Shown here: positions 25,041-39,109 of the stretch, in pieces
Numbering within the stretch: the stretch's first letter is position 1
Layout of the letters: each line of letters opens with the position of its first letter
Source: Calliopsis andreniformis
Lineage: Eukaryota > Arthropoda > Insecta > Hymenoptera > Andrenidae
Reading direction: 5' to 3'
DNA length: 64,000 bases
Assembly: GCF_051401765.1 (NCBI RefSeq)
Contig: NW_027480567.1
Coordinates: 1,080,580 to 1,144,579 of the forward strand
Notes under the pieces: generated by a model
Seen by the model: only the letters and a program-made list of their open reading frames with translations
Told to the model about the DNA's origin: nothing
The model's database searches: none
Made by a program: the position numbers and the translations under genes

Positions 25041-27628
25041 ATTAAGGATTGAGGATTGAGGATTGAGGATTGAGGATTGAGGATTGAGGATTGAAGGTTG
25101 AGGATTGGGTATTGAGGATTGAAGGATGAGGATTGAGGATTGAGGATTGAGGATTGGGGATTGAAGATTGAGTATTGAGGATTGAAGGTTGACGGTTGAG
25201 GATTGAGGATTGAGGATTGTGGATTGAAGATTGAGGATTCGGGTTTGAGGATTGACGATTGAGGATTGAGGATTGAGGATTGAGGATACAAGATTGAGTA
25301 TTGAGGATTGAAGATTGAGGACTGAGGATTGAGGATTGAGGATTGAGGATTGAAGATTGAGGGTTTGGGATTGAGGCTTGACGATTGAGGATTGAGTATT
25401 GAGGATTGAGAATTGAGGATTGATTAATGAAGATTGAGTATTGAGGATTTAAGGTTGAGGATTGAGGATTGAGGATTCAGGATTGAGGGTTGAGGACTGA
25501 GGACGAGGACTGACGTTTGAGGATTGAGGTTTGAGGATTGAGAATTGAGGATTGAGGATTGAGGATTGAAGATTCAGTATTGAGTATTGAAGATTGAGAG
25601 TTGAGGATTGAGGATTGAACATTGAGGACTGAGTGTAGAGGGTTGAGTGATGAGAATTGATGTCTGTGGATAGAGGTTTGAAGGTTGCAGATTGAGTATT
25701 GAGTATTGAAATCTGTGAATTGAGGATATTCTATTGAGGATTGAGGATTGACAACGGATTGTTGAGGACTGAGGGCTGAAGATTGAGGATTCAGGATTGA
25801 GGATTCAGAATTGAGGTTTGAGGACTCAGGATTGAGGATTGAAGATTGAGTATTGATCATTGAAGGTTGAGGATTGAGGATTGAGAGTTGAGGATCGAGG
25901 ATGAGGGCTGAGAGTTGAGGACTGACGTTAGAGGACTGAGGACTGTGGATTGAGGATTGAGAATTGAGGATTGAGGAATGAGGATTGAAGATTGAGGATT
26001 GTGTATTGAGGATTGAAGAATGAGGATTGGGGATTGAGGATTGAGTATTAAGGATTGAGGATTGAAGGTTGTGTATTGAGGATGAAGATTGACGATTGAG
26101 GATTGAGAATTGAGGATTGAGGATTGAGGATTGAGCACTGAATACTGAGTATTGAGGATTCAAGGTTGAGGATTGTGGATTGAGGATTGAGAATTGAGGA
26201 TTGAATATTGAGGAATGGGGACTGAGTGTTGAGGGTTGAGTGATGAGAATTGATGTTTGTGGATAGAGATTTGAAGATTGCAGATTGAGTATTGAGTAAT
26301 GAAAACTGTGAATTGATGATATTCTAATGAGGATTGATGATTGACAACTTATTGTTGAGGAGTGAAGGCTGAAGATTGAGGATTCAGGATTGAGGATTAA
26401 GGATTGAGGTTTGAGGACCGAGGATTGAGGATTGAGGACAGAGTATTGAGGATTGAGAATTGAGGATTGAGGATTGAGAGTTGAAGATTGAGGATTGGGT
26501 ATTGAGGGTTGAAGAATGAGGATTGAGGATTGAGGATTGAGGATTGAGGATTGAGGATTGAGGATTGACAACTGATTGTTGAGGACTGAGGGCTGAAGAT
26601 TGAGGATGCAGGATTGAGGATTCAGAATTGAGGTTAGAGGACTGACGATTGAGGGTTGAAGATTGAGTATTGAGGATTGATGATTGAGCATTGAGGATTG
26701 AGGATTCAGGATTGAGTATTGAGGATGAGGGCTCAGGTTTGAGGATTGAGGTTTGAGGACTGAGGACAGAGGATTGAGGGTTGAGAATAGAGGATTGAGG
26801 ATTGAGGATTGAAGATTGAGGATTGGGTAGTTAGGATTGAAGGATGAGGATTGAGGATTGAGGATTGAGGATTGAGGATTGAGGATTGAGGATTGAAGGT
26901 TGAGTATTCAGGATGGGAGGTTGACGATTGAGGATTGAGAACCGAGGATTGAGGATTGAGGATTGAAGATTGAGTATTGAGGATTGAAGATTGAGGATTG
27001 AGGATTGAGTATTGAGGATAGAAGATTGTCGACTGGGGACTGAGGATTGAAGATTGAGGATTGAGGATTGAAGATTGAGGATTGAGGATTGAGGATTGAA
27101 GATTCAGTATTGAGGATTGAAGATTGAGAATTGAGGATTGAGGATTGAACATTGAGGACTGAGTGTTGAGGGTTGAGTGATGAGAATTGATGTTTGTGGA
27201 TAGAGGTTTGAGGATTGCAGATTGTGTATTGAGTATTGAAGACTGTAAATTGAGGATATTCTATTGAGGATTGAGGATTGACTATTGATTGTTGAGGACT
27301 GAGGGCTGAAGATTGAGGACACAGGATGGAGGATTCAGAACTGGGGTTTGAGGACAGAGGATTGAGGATTGAAGATTGAGTATTGAGGATTGAAGATTGA
27401 GGATTGCGGATTGTCGACTGAGGATTGAGGATGAGGAGTCAGTTATGAGTATTGATGTTTGTGTTCTTAGGATTGAGGATTGAGGATTGAGAATTGAGGA
27501 TTGAGGACTGAGGATTGAAGATTGAGGATTGGGTATTGAGGATTGAAGAATGAGGATTGAGGGTTGAGGATTGAGGATTGAGGATTGAAGATTGAGTACT
27601 GAGAATTGAAGATTGAGGATTGAGGATT
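25041..27628 (+). repeat. Beta block of U3 (about 2.6 kb)
   Basis: It contains three markers (25725, 26318, 27255), the word GAGGATACAAGATTG at 25282, GTCGACTGGGG at 27028 and TGTGTTCTTAGGATTG near 27460. The 26318 marker is a variant reading GATATTCTAATG. The block is removed almost whole in U5 (2298 bp), loses 699 bp in U7 and is tandemly repeated in U2 (period 2606 bp), so its ends are recombination-prone. Confidence 0.85.
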
Positions 27629-28810
27629 GAGTATTGACGATTGAGGATTTGGGACTGAGGATCGAAGATTGAGGATTGAAGATTGAGGATTGAGGATTGA
27701 GGATTGAGGATTGAGGATTGAAGATTGAGGATTGGGTATTGAGGATTGAAGAATGAGGATTGGGTATTGAGGATTGAAGAATGAGGAATGAAGATTCAGG
27801 ATTGAGGATTGAGGAATGCAGATTGAGGGTTGAGGATTGAGGATTGAGGATTGAACATTGAGTATTGAGGATTGAAGATTGAGGATTGAGGATTGAGGAT
27901 CGAGGATTGACGATTGAAGATTGAGGATTCGGGACTGAGTGTTGAGGGTTGAGTGATGAGAATTGATGTTTGTGGATAGAGATTTGAGGATTGCAGATTG
28001 AGTATTGCGTATTGAAAACTCTGAACTGAGAATATTCTATTGAGGATTGTGGATTGACAATTGATTGTTGAGGACTGACGGCCGAAGATTGAGGATTCAG
28101 CATTGAGGATTCAGGATTGAGGTTTGAGGACTGAGGATTGAGGATTGAGGATTCAGAATTCAGGATTGAGTATTGAAGATTGAGTATTGAGGATTGAATG
28201 CTGACGATTGAGGATTGAGGATTGAGGATTGAGTATTGAGGATTGAGGGTTGAGTATTGAAGATTGAGTATTGAGGATTGAAGATTGAGGATTGAGGTTT
28301 GGGGACTGAGGATTGAGGATTGAGGATTGAAGATTGAGGATTGAGTATTGAGGATTGAGGATTGAGGATTGAGGATTGAGGATTGAGGATTGGTTATCGC
28401 GGATTCAACATTGAGGATTGAGGATTGAGGATTGAGTATTGAGGATTGAGGACTGATGATTGTATATTGATGATTGAAGATTGAGGATTGAGGATTGAGG
28501 GTTGTGGATTGAGGACGAGGACGGAGGGTTGAGTATAGATGTTTGAGGTATGAGGATCGAGGATTGAGGATGGAGAATTGCGGATTGAGCATTGAGGATT
28601 GAAGATTGAGGATTGGGTATTGAGGATTGAAGAATGAGGATTGAAGATTGAGGATCGAGGATTGAGAATTGAGGATTGAGGATTGAGGATTGAAGGTTGA
28701 GGATCGAGGATTGAGAATTGAGGATTGAGGATTGAGGATTGAAGGTTGAGGATTGGGTATTGAGGATTGAAGAATGAGGATTGCGGATTGAGGATTGAGG
28801 ATTGAGGATT
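27629..28810 (+). repeat. Gamma block of U3
   Basis: It starts at GAGTATTGACGATTGAGG and ends before GAAGATTGCGCATTG (28811). Its marker has the private wording ATTGCGTATTG with core AATATTCT (28031). It also carries GGTTATCGCGG near 28392, which is GGATATCGCGG in U6 and U7. Confidence 0.8.
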
Positions 28811-30111
28811 GAAGATTGCGCATTGAGGATTGAAGATTGACGATTGAGGATTGAGGATTGAGGATTGAGGATTGAATATTGAGGACTGAGTGTTGAGGGT
28901 TGTGTGATGAGAACTGATGTTTGTGGTTAGAGGTTTGAAGATTGCAGATTGAGTATTGAGTATTGAAAACTGTGATTTGAGGATATTCTATTGAGGATTG
29001 AGTATTGACAACTGATTGTTGAGGACTTAGGGCCGGAGATTGAGGATTCAGGATTGAGGATTCAGAATTGAGGTTTGAGAACTCAGGATTGAGGATTGAA
29101 GATTTAGCATTGTGGATTGAAGATTGAGGATTGAGGATTGAAGATTGAGGATTGAGGATTGAAGATTGAGGATTGGGTATTGAGGATTGAAGAATGAGGA
29201 TTGAGGAATGAGGATTGAGGATTGAGGATTGAGGATTGAAGATTGAGTATTGAGGATTGAATGCTGACGATTGAGGATTGAGGATTGAGGATTGAGTATT
29301 GAGGATTGAGGATTGAAGATTGAGTATTGAGGATTCAAGATTGAGGATTGAGGTTTGGGGACTGAGGATTGAGGACGAGGACTGAGGGTTGAGTATTGAC
29401 GATTGGGGATTGAGGATTGAGGATTGAGGATTGAGGATTGAGGATTGAGGATTGAGGATTGAAGATTGAGTATTGAGTATTGAATGCTGACGATTGAGGA
29501 TTGAGGATTGAGGATTGAGTATTGAGGGTTGAGGACTGAAGATTGTATATTGATGATTGAAGATTGAGGATTGAGGATTGAGGGTTGTGGATTGAGGACG
29601 AGGACTGAGGGTTGAGTATTGACGATTGAGGTTTGAGGACTGGGGATTGAGGATTGAGGATTGAGGATTGAGGATTGAGGATTGAAGATTGAGGATTGGG
29701 TATTGAGGATTGAACATTGAGGATTGAGGTATGAGGATTGAGGATTGAGGATTGAGGATTGAAGATAGAATATTGATGATTGAAGATTGAGGATTGAGGA
29801 TTGAGGGTTGTGGATTGAGGACTGAGGATTGAGGATTGAAGATTGAGGATTGGGGATTGAGGATTGAAGATTGATGATTGAGGATTGATGGTTGTGGATT
29901 GAGGACGAGGACTGAGGGTTGAGTATTGATGTTTGAAGTATGAGGATTGTGGATTCAGGACTGATAATTGAGGATTGAGGATTGAGGATTGAAGATTGAG
30001 GATTCGGTATTGAGGATTGAAGAATGAGGATTGAGGATTGAGGATTGAGGATTGCAGATTGAGGATTGAAGATTGAGCGTTGAGGATTGAGAATTGAGGA
30101 TTGAAGATTGA
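28811..30111 (+). repeat. Delta (tail) block of U3
   Basis: It begins at GAAGATTGCGCATTG, has one marker (core 28982, with GTGATTTGAGG) and then the longest marker-free interval of the unit (1382 bp to the next core). It shares long stretches with the alpha blocks, for example around GAATGCTGACG and GAAGATTGTATATTG, so it is probably an old alpha derivative. It contains the two tail SNPs used for haplotyping. Confidence 0.8.
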
Positions 30112-31679
30112 CTATTGAGGATTGAGGATGATGGCTGAGTGTTGAAGATTGAGGTTTGAGGTCTGAGGACTGAGGATTGAGGATTGAGAATTGAGGATTG
30201 AGGATTGAGGATTGAGGATTGAGGATTGGGTATTGAGGATTGAAGAATGAGTATTGAGGATTGAGGACTGAGTGTGGAGGGTTGTGTGATGAGAACTGAT
30301 GTTTGTGGATAGAGGTTTGAAGATTGCAGATTGAGTATTGAGTATCAAAAACAGTGATTTGAGGATATTCTATTGAGGATTGAGTATTGACAACTGATTG
30401 TTGAGGATTTAGGGCCGGAGATTGAGGATTCAGGATTGAGGATTCAGAATTGAGGTTTGAGAACTCAGGATTGAGGATTGAAGATTGAGTATTGAGGATT
30501 GAAGATTGAGGATTGAGGATTGAAGATTGAGGATTGAGGATTGAAGATTGAGGATTGGGTATTGAGGATTGAAGAATGAGGATTGAGGAATGAGGATTGA
30601 GGATTGAGGATTGAGTTTTGAAGATTGAGTATTGAGGATTGAATGCTGACGATTGAGGATTGAGGATTGAGGATTGAGGATTGAGGATTGGGGATTGAGG
30701 ATTGAGGATTGAGGATTGAAGATTGAGGATTGGGTATTGAGGATTGAACATTGAGGATTGAGGTATGAGGATTGAGGATTGAGGATTGAGGATTGAAGAT
30801 AGAATATTGATGATTGAAGATTGAGGATTGAGGATTGAGGGTTGTGGATTGAGGACTGAGGATTGAGGATTGAAGATTGAGGATTGGGGATTGAGGATTG
30901 AAGATTGATGATTGAGGATTGATGGTTGTGGATTGAGGACGAGGACTGAGGGTTGAGTATTGATGTTTGAAGTATGAGGATTGTGGATTCAGGACTGATA
31001 ATTGAGGATTGAGGATTGAGGATTGAAGATTGAGGATTCGGTATTGAGGATTGAAGAATGAGGATTGAGGATTGAGGATTGAGGATTGCAGATTGAGGAT
31101 TGAAGATTGAGCGTTGAGGATTGAGAATTGAGGATTGAAGATTGACTATTGAGGATTGAGGATGATGGCTGAGGGTTGAAGATTGAGGTTTGAGGTCTGA
31201 GGACTGAGGATTGAGGATTGAGAATTGAGGATTGAGGATTGAGGATTGAGGATTGAGGATTGGGTATTGAGGATTGAAGAATGAGTATTGAGGATTGAGG
31301 ACTGAGTGTGGAGGGTTGTGTGATGAGAACTGATGTTTGTGGATAGAGGTTTGAAGATTGCAGATTGAGTATTGAGTATCAAAAACAGTGATTTGAGGAT
31401 ATTCTATTGAGGATTGAGTATTGACAACTGATTGTTGAGGATTTAGGGCCGGAGATTGAGGATTCAGGATTGAGGATTCAGAATTGAGGTTTGAGAACTC
31501 AGGATTGAGGATTGAAGATTGAGTATTGAGGATTGAAGATTGAGGATTGAGGATTGAAGATTGAGGATTGAGGATTGAAGATTGAGGATTGGGTATTGAG
31601 GATTGAAGAATGAGGATTGAGGAATGAGGATTGAGGATTGAGGATTAAGTTTTGAAGATTGAGTATTGAGGATTGAATG

Positions 31680-31766
31680 CTGACGATTGAGGATTGAGGA
31701 TTGAGGATTGAGGATTGAGGATTGAGGATTGAGGATTGGGGATTGAAGATTGAGTATTGAGGATTG
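31680..31766 (+). other. Junction of an 838-bp deletion in U4
   Basis: The offset to U3 is 7420 at GATGATGGCTG (31161 versus 23741) but 6582 at GAAGGTTGACGG (31766 versus 25184). The lost stretch covers the end of alpha2, the alpha3 remnant with its marker and the start of beta. The exact breakpoint is hidden in plain heptamers. Confidence 0.85.
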
Positions 31767-32331
31767 AAGGTTGACGGTTGAGGATTGAGGATTGAGGATT
31801 GTGGATTGAAGATTGAGGATTCGGGTTTGAGGATTGACGATTGAGGATTGAGGATTGAGGATTGAGGATACAAGATTGAGTATTGAGGATTGAAGATTGA
31901 GGACTGAGGATTGAGGATTGAGGATTGAGGATTGAAGATTGAGGGTTTGGGATTGAGGCTTGACGATTGAGGATTGAGTATTGAGGATTGAGAATTGAGG
32001 ATTGATTAATGAAGATTGAGTATTGAGGATTTAAGGTTGAGGATTGAGGATTGAGGATTCAGGATTGAGGGTTGAGGACTGAGGACGAGGACTGACGTTT
32101 GAGGATTGAGGTTTGAGGATTGAGAATTGAGGATTGAGGATTGAGGATTGAAGATTCAGTATTGAGTATTGAAGATTGAGAGTTGAGGATTGAGGATTGA
32201 ACATTGAGGACTGAGTGTAGAGGGTTGAGTGATGAGAATTGATGTCTGTGGATAGAGGTTTGAAGGTTGCAGATTGAGTATTGAGTATTGAAATCTGTGA
32301 ATTGAGGATATTCTATTGAGGATTGAGGATT

Positions 32332-32555
32332 GACAACTTATTGTTGAGGAGTGAAGGCTGAAGATTGAGGATTCAGGATTGAGGATTAAGGATTGAGGTT
32401 TGAGGACCGAGGATTGAGGATTGAGGACAGAGTATTGAGGATTGAGAATTGAGGATTGAGGATTGAGAGTTGAAGATTGAGGATTGGGTATTGAGGGTTG
32501 AAGAATGAGGATTGAGGATTGAGGATTGAGGATTGAGGATTGAGGATTGAGGATT
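32332..32555 (+). repeat. 224-bp inserted copy of 33149-33372 in U4
   Basis: The interval from GACAACTTATTGTTGAGG (32332) to the next GACAACTG (32556) reproduces 33149-33372 with the same length, and is absent at this place in U3, U6, U7 and U8. Both copies start at a marker word GACAAC, which suggests exchange or gene conversion at that word. The length is exactly 32 heptamers. Confidence 0.85.
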
Positions 32556-35500
32556 GACAACTGATTGTTGAGGACTGAGGGCTGAAGATTGAGGATTCAG
32601 GATTGAGGATTCAGAATTGAGGTTTGAGGACTCAGGATTGAGGATTGAAGATTGAGTATTGATCATTGAAGGTTGAGGATTGAGGATTGAGAGTTGAGGA
32701 TCGAGGATGAGGGCTGAGAGTTGAGGACTGACGTTAGAGGACTGAGGACTGTGGATTGAGGATTGAGAATTGAGGATTGAGGAATGAGGATTGAAGATTG
32801 AGGATTGTGTATTGAGGATTGAAGAATGAGGATTGGGGATTGAGGATTGAGTATTAAGGATTGAGGATTGAAGGTTGTGTATTGAGGATGAAGATTGACG
32901 ATTGAGGATTGAGAATTGAGGATTGAGGATTGAGGATTGAGCACTGAATACTGAGTATTGAGGATTCAAGGTTGAGGATTGTGGATTGAGGATTGAGAAT
33001 TGAGGATTGAATATTGAGGAATGGGGACTGAGTGTTGAGGGTTGAGTGATGAGAATTGATGTTTGTGGATAGAGATTTGAAGATTGCAGATTGAGTATTG
33101 AGTAATGAAAACTGTGAATTGATGATATTCTAATGAGGATTGATGATTGACAACTTATTGTTGAGGAGTGAAGGCTGAAGATTGAGGATTCAGGATTGAG
33201 GATTAAGGATTGAGGTTTGAGGACCGAGGATTGAGGATTGAGGACAGAGTATTGAGGATTGAGAATTGAGGATTGAGGATTGAGAGTTGAAGATTGAGGA
33301 TTGGGTATTGAGGGTTGAAGAATGAGGATTGAGGATTGAGGATTGAGGATTGAGGATTGAGGATTGAGGATTGACAACTGATTGTTGAGGACTGAGGGCT
33401 GAAGATTGAGGATGCAGGATTGAGGATTCAGAATTGAGGTTAGAGGACTGACGATTGAGGGTTGAAGATTGAGTATTGAGGATTGATGATTGAGCATTGA
33501 GGATTGAGGATTCAGGATTGAGTATTGAGGATGAGGGCTCAGGTTTGAGGATTGAGGTTTGAGGACTGAGGACAGAGGATTGAGGGTTGAGAATAGAGGA
33601 TTGAGGATTGAGGATTGAAGATTGAGGATTGGGTAGTTAGGATTGAAGGATGAGGATTGAGGATTGAGGATTGAGGATTGAGGATTGAGGATTGAGGATT
33701 GAAGGTTGAGTATTCAGGATGGGAGGTTGACGATTGAGGATTGAGAACCGAGGATTGAGGATTGAGGATTGAAGATTGAGTATTGAGGATTGAAGATTGA
33801 GGATTGAGGATTGAGTATTGAGGATAGAAGATTGTCGACTGGGGACTGAGGATTGAAGATTGAGGATTGAGGATTGAAGATTGAGGATTGAGGATTGAGG
33901 ATTGAAGATTCAGTATTGAGGATTGAAGATTGAGAATTGAGGATTGAGGATTGAACAATGAGGACTGAGTGTTGAGGGTTGAGTGATGAGAATTGATGTT
34001 TGTGGATAGAGGTTTGAGGATTGCAGATTGTGTATTGAGTATTGAAGACTGTAAATTGAGGATATTCTATTGAGGATTGAGGATTGACTATTGATTGTTG
34101 AGGACTGAGGGCTGAAGATTGAGGACACAGGATGGAGGATTCAGAACTGGGGTTTGAGGACAGAGGATTGAGGATTGAAGATTGAGTATTGAGGATTGAA
34201 GATTGAGGATTGCGGATTGTCGACTGAGGATTGAGGATGAGGAGTCAGTTATGAGTATTGATGTTTGTGTTCTTAGGATTGAGGATTGAGGATTGAGAAT
34301 TGAGGATTGAGGACTGAGGATTGAAGATTGAGGATTGGGTATTGAGGATTGAAGAATGAGGATTGAGGGTTGAGGATTGAGGATTGAGGATTGAAGATTG
34401 AGTACTGAGAATTGAAGATTGAGGATTGAGGATTGAGTATTGACGATTGAGGATTTGGGACTGAGGATCGAAGATTGAGGATTGAAGATTGAGGATTGAG
34501 GATTGAGGATTGAGGATTGAGGATTGAAGATTGAGGATTGGGTATTGAGGATTGAAGAATGAGGATTGGGTATTGAGGATTGAAGAATGAGGAATGAAGA
34601 TTCAGGATTGAGGATTGAGGAATGCAGATTGAGGGTTGAGGATTGAGGATTGAGGATTGAACATTGAGTATTGAGGATTGAAGATTGAGGATTGAGGATT
34701 GAGGATCGAGGATTGACGATTGAAGATTGAGGATTCGGGACTGAGTGTTGAGGGTTGAGTGATGAGAATTGATGTTTGTGGATAGAGATTTGAGGATTGC
34801 AGATTGAGTATTGCGTATTGAAAACTCTGAACTGAGAATATTCTATTGAGGATTGTGGATTGACAATTGATTGTTGAGGACTGACGGCCGAAGATTGAGG
34901 ATTCAGCATTGAGGATTCAGGATTGAGGTTTGAGGACTGAGGATTGAGGATTGAGGATTCAGAATTCAGGATTGAGTATTGAAGATTGAGTATTGAGGAT
35001 TGAATGCTGACGATTGAGGATTGAGGATTGAGGATTGAGTATTGAGGATTGAGGGTTGAGGATTGAAGATTGAGTATTGAGGATTGAAGATTGAGGATTG
35101 AGGTTTGGGGACTGAGGATTGAGGATTGAGGATTGAAGATTGAGGATTGAGTATTGAGGATTGAGGATTGAGGATTGAGGATTGAGGATTGAGGATTGGT
35201 TATCGCGGATTCAACATTGAGGATTGAGGATTGAGGATTGAGTATTGAGGATTGAGGACTGATGATTGTATATTGATGATTGAAGATTGAGGATTGAGGA
35301 TTGAGGGTTGTGGATTGAGGACGAGGACGGAGGGTTGAGTATAGATGTTTGAGGTATGAGGATCGAGGATTGAGGATGGAGAATTGCGGATTGAGCATTG
35401 AGGATTGAAGATTGAGGATTGGGTATTGAGGATTGAAGAATGAGGATTGAAGATTGAGGATCGAGGATTGAGAATTGAGGATTGAGGATTGAGGATTGAA

Positions 35501-38040
35501 GGTTGAGGATCGAGGATTGAGAATTGAGGATTGAGGATTGAGGATTGAAGGTTGAGGATTGGGTATTGAGGATTGAAGAATGAGGATTGCGGATTGAGGA
35601 TTGAGGATTGAGGATTGAAGATTGCGCATTGAGGATTGAAGATTGACGATTGAGGATTGAGGATTGAGGATTGAGGATTGAATATTGAGGACTGAGTGTT
35701 GAGGGTTGTGTGATGAGAACTGATGTTTGTGGTTAGAGGTTTGAAGATTGCAGATTGAGTATTGAGTATTGAAAACTGTGATTTGAGGATATTCTATTGA
35801 GGATTGAGTATTGACAACTGATTGTTGAGGACTTAGGGCCGGAGATTGAGGATTCAGGATTGAGGATTCAGAATTGAGGTTTGAGAACTCAGGATTGAGG
35901 ATTGAAGATTTAGCATTGTGGATTGAAGATTGAGGATTGAGGATTGAAGATTGAGGATTGAGGATTGAAGATTGAGGATTGGGTATTGAGGATTGAAGAA
36001 TGAGGATTGAGGAATGAGGATTGAGGATTGAGGATTGAGGATTGAAGATTGAGTATTGAGGATTGAATGCTGACGATTGAGGATTGAGGATTGAGGATTG
36101 AGTATTGAGGATTGAGGATTGAAGATTGAGTATTGAGGATTCAAGATTGAGGATTGAGGTTTGGGGACTGAGGATTGAGGACGAGGACTGAGGGTTGAGT
36201 ATTGACGATTGGGGATTGAGGACTGAGGATTGAGGATTGAGGATTGAGGATTGAGGATTGAGGATTGAAGATTGAGTATTGAGGATTGAATGCTGACGAT
36301 TGAGGATTGAGGATTGAGGATTGAGTATTGAGGGTTGAGGACTGAAGATTGTATATTGATGATTGAAGATTGAGGATTGAGGATTGAGGGTTGTGGATTG
36401 AGGACGAGGACTGAGGGTTGAGTATTGACGATTGAGGTTTGAGGACTGGGGATTGAGGATTGAGGATTGAGGATTGAGGATTGAGGATTGAAGATTGAGG
36501 ATTGGGTATTGAGGATTGAACATTGAGGATTGAGGTATGAGGATTGAGGATTGAGGATTGAGGATTGAAGATAGAATATTGATGATTGAAGATTGAGGAT
36601 TGAGGATTGAGGGTTGTGGATTGAGGACTGAGGATTGAGGATTGAAGATTGAGGATTGGGGATTGAGGATTGAAGATTGATGATTGAGGATTGATGGTTG
36701 TGGATTGAGGACGAGGACTGAGGGTTGAGTATTGATGTTTGAAGTATGAGGATTGTGGATTCAGGACTGATAATTGAGGATTGAGGATTGAGGATTGAAG
36801 ATTGAGAATTCGGTATTGAGGATTGAAGAATGAGGATTGAGGATTGAGGATTGAGGATTGCAGATTGAGGATTGAAGATTGAGCGTTGAGGATTGAGAAT
36901 TGAGGATTGAAGATTGACTATTGAGGATTGAGGATGATGGCTGAGTGTTGAAGATTGAGGTTTGAGGTCTGAGGACTGAGGATTGAGGATTGAGAATTGA
37001 GGATTGAGGATTGAGGATTGAGGATTGAGGATTGGGTATTGAGGATTGAAGAATGAGTATTGAGGATTGAGGACTGAGTGTGGAGGGTTGTGTGATGAGA
37101 ACTGATGTTTGTGGATAGAGGTTTGAAGATTGCAGATTGAGTATTGAGTATCAAAAACAGTGATTTGAGGATATTCTATTGAGGATTGAGTATTGACAAC
37201 TGATTGTTGAGGATTTAGGGCCGGAGATTGAGGATTCAGGATTGAGGATTCAGAATTGAGGTTTGAGGACTCAGGATTGAGGATTGAAGATTGAGTATTG
37301 AGGATTGAAGATTGAGGATTGAGGATTGAAGATTGAGGATTGAGGATTGAAGATTGAGGATTGGGTATTGAGGATTGAAGAATGAGGATTGAGGAATGAG
37401 GATTGAGGATTGAGGATTGAGTTTTGAAGATTGAGTATTGAGGATTGAATGCTGACGATTGAGGATTGAGGATTGAGGATTGAGGATTGAGGATTGGGGA
37501 TTGAGGATTGAGGATTGAGGATTGAAGATTGAGGATTGGGTATTGAGGATTGAACATTGAGGATTGAGGTATGAGGATTGAGGATTGAGGATTGAGGATT
37601 GAAGATAGAATATTGATGATTGAAGATTGAGGATTGAGGATTGAGGATTGAGGATTGAGGGTTGTGGATTGAGGACTGAGGATTGAGGATTGAAGATTGA
37701 GGATTGGGGATTGAGGATTGAAGATTGATGATTGAGGATTGATGGTTGTGGATTGAGGACGAGGACTGAGGGTTGAGTATTGATGTTTGAAGTATGAGGA
37801 TTGTGGATTCAGGACTGATAATTGAGGATTGAGGATTGAGGATTGAAGATTGAGGATTCGGTATTGAGGATTGAAGAATGAGGATTGAGGATTGAGGATT
37901 GAGTATTGCAGATTGAGGATTGAAGATTGAGCGTTGAGGATTGAGAATTGAGGATTGAAGATTGACTATTGAGGATTGAGGATGATGGCTGAGGGTTGAA
38001 GATTGAGGTTTGAGGTCTGAGGACTGAGGATTGAGGATTG

Positions 38041-38096
38041 AGAATTGAGGATTGAGGATTGAGGATTGAGGATTGAGGATTGAGGATTGGGGATTG
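38041..38096 (+). other. Junction of a 462-bp deletion in U5 alpha2
   Basis: The offset to U3 drops from 14,240 at GATGATGGCTG (37981) to 13,778 at GGGTATCGCGG (38131). The missing part contains the alpha2 marker. The same deletion is present in U6. Confidence 0.85.
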
Positions 38097-39079
38097 AGGA
38101 TTGAGGATTGAGGATTGAGGATTGAGGATTGGGTATCGCGGATTCAACATTGAGGATTGAGGATTGAGGATTGAGTATTGAGTATTGAGGGTTGAGGACT
38201 GAAGATTGTATATTGATGATTGAAGATTGAGGATTGAGGATTGAGGGTTGTGGATTGAGGACGAGGACTGAGGGTTGAGTATTGACGATTGAGGTTTGAG
38301 GACTGGGGATTGAGGATTGAGGATTGAGGATTGAGGACTGAGGATTGAAGATTGAGGATTGGGTATTGAGGATTGAACATTGAGGATTGAGGTATGAGGA
38401 TTGAGGATTGAGGATTGAGTATTGAAGATAGAATATTGATGATTGAAGATTGAGGATTGAGGATTGAGGGTTGTGGATTGAGGACTGAGGATTGAGGATT
38501 GAAGATTGAGGATTGGGGATTGAGGATTGAAGATTGATGATTGAGGATTGATGGTTGTGGATTGAGGACGAGGACTGAGGGTTGAGTATTGATGTTTGAA
38601 GTATGAGGATTGTGGATTCAGGACTGATAATTGAGGATTGAGATTTGAAGATTGAAGAATGGGGATTGAGTATTGAAATCTGTGAATTGAGGATATTCTA
38701 TTGAGGATTAAGGATTGACAATTGATTTTTGAGGACTGAGGGCTGAAGATTGAGGATTCAGGATCGAGGAATCGGGATTGAGGTTTGAGGACAGAGGATT
38801 GAGGATTGAGGATTGAGGATTAAGGATTGAGGATTGAGGATTGAGGATTGAGGATTGAGGATTGAGGATTGAAGGTTGAGGATTGGGTATTGAGGATTGA
38901 AGGATGAGGATTGAGGATTGAGGATTGAGGATTGGGGATTGAAGATTGAGTATTGATGATTGAAGGTTGACGGTTGAGGATTGAGGATTGAGGATTGTGG
39001 ATTGAAGATTGAGGATTCGGGTTTGAGGATTGACGATTGAGGATTGAGGATTGAGGATTGAGGATACAAGATTGAGTAT

Positions 39080-39109
39080 TGAGGATTGAAGATTGAGGAT
39101 TGAGGATTG
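39080..39109 (+). other. Junction of a 2298-bp deletion removing the beta block in U5
   Basis: The offset to U3 changes from 13,778 at GAGGATACAAG (39060) to 11,480 at GAGTATTGACGATTGAGG (39109). Three markers (U3 25725, 26318 and 27255) are lost together. The two flanks share GAAGATTGAGG at the join, as expected for exchange between heptamer-rich ends. Confidence 0.88.

Larger units (their letters stand above)
22692..30111 (+). repeat. Higher-order repeat unit U3 (reference copy, 7420 bp)
   Basis: This is the cleanest complete unit and I used it as reference. Cores are at 22944, 23978, 24914, 25725, 26318, 27255, 28031 (as AATATTCT) and 28982, with the next unit's first core at 30364. It splits into alpha1 (22692-23725), alpha2 plus an alpha3 remnant (23726-25040), beta (25041-27628), gamma (27629-28810) and delta (28811-30111). 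Its tail carries haplotype A (T at 29478). Confidence 0.92.
30112..36917 (+). repeat. Higher-order repeat unit U4 (6806 bp)
   Basis: Cores are at 30364, 31398, 32307, 33124, 34061, 34837 and 35788. The 614-bp difference from U3 is fully explained by an 838-bp loss near 31.73 kb and a 224-bp gain at 32332. The tail is haplotype B (G at 36284, A at 36807, giving GAATTC). Confidence 0.9.

Noticed and set aside
36801..36812. EcoRI (GAATTC) and EcoRV (GATATC) sites as functional motifs
   Set aside because: They arise from single SNPs in the heptamer background and are useful only as haplotype tags.
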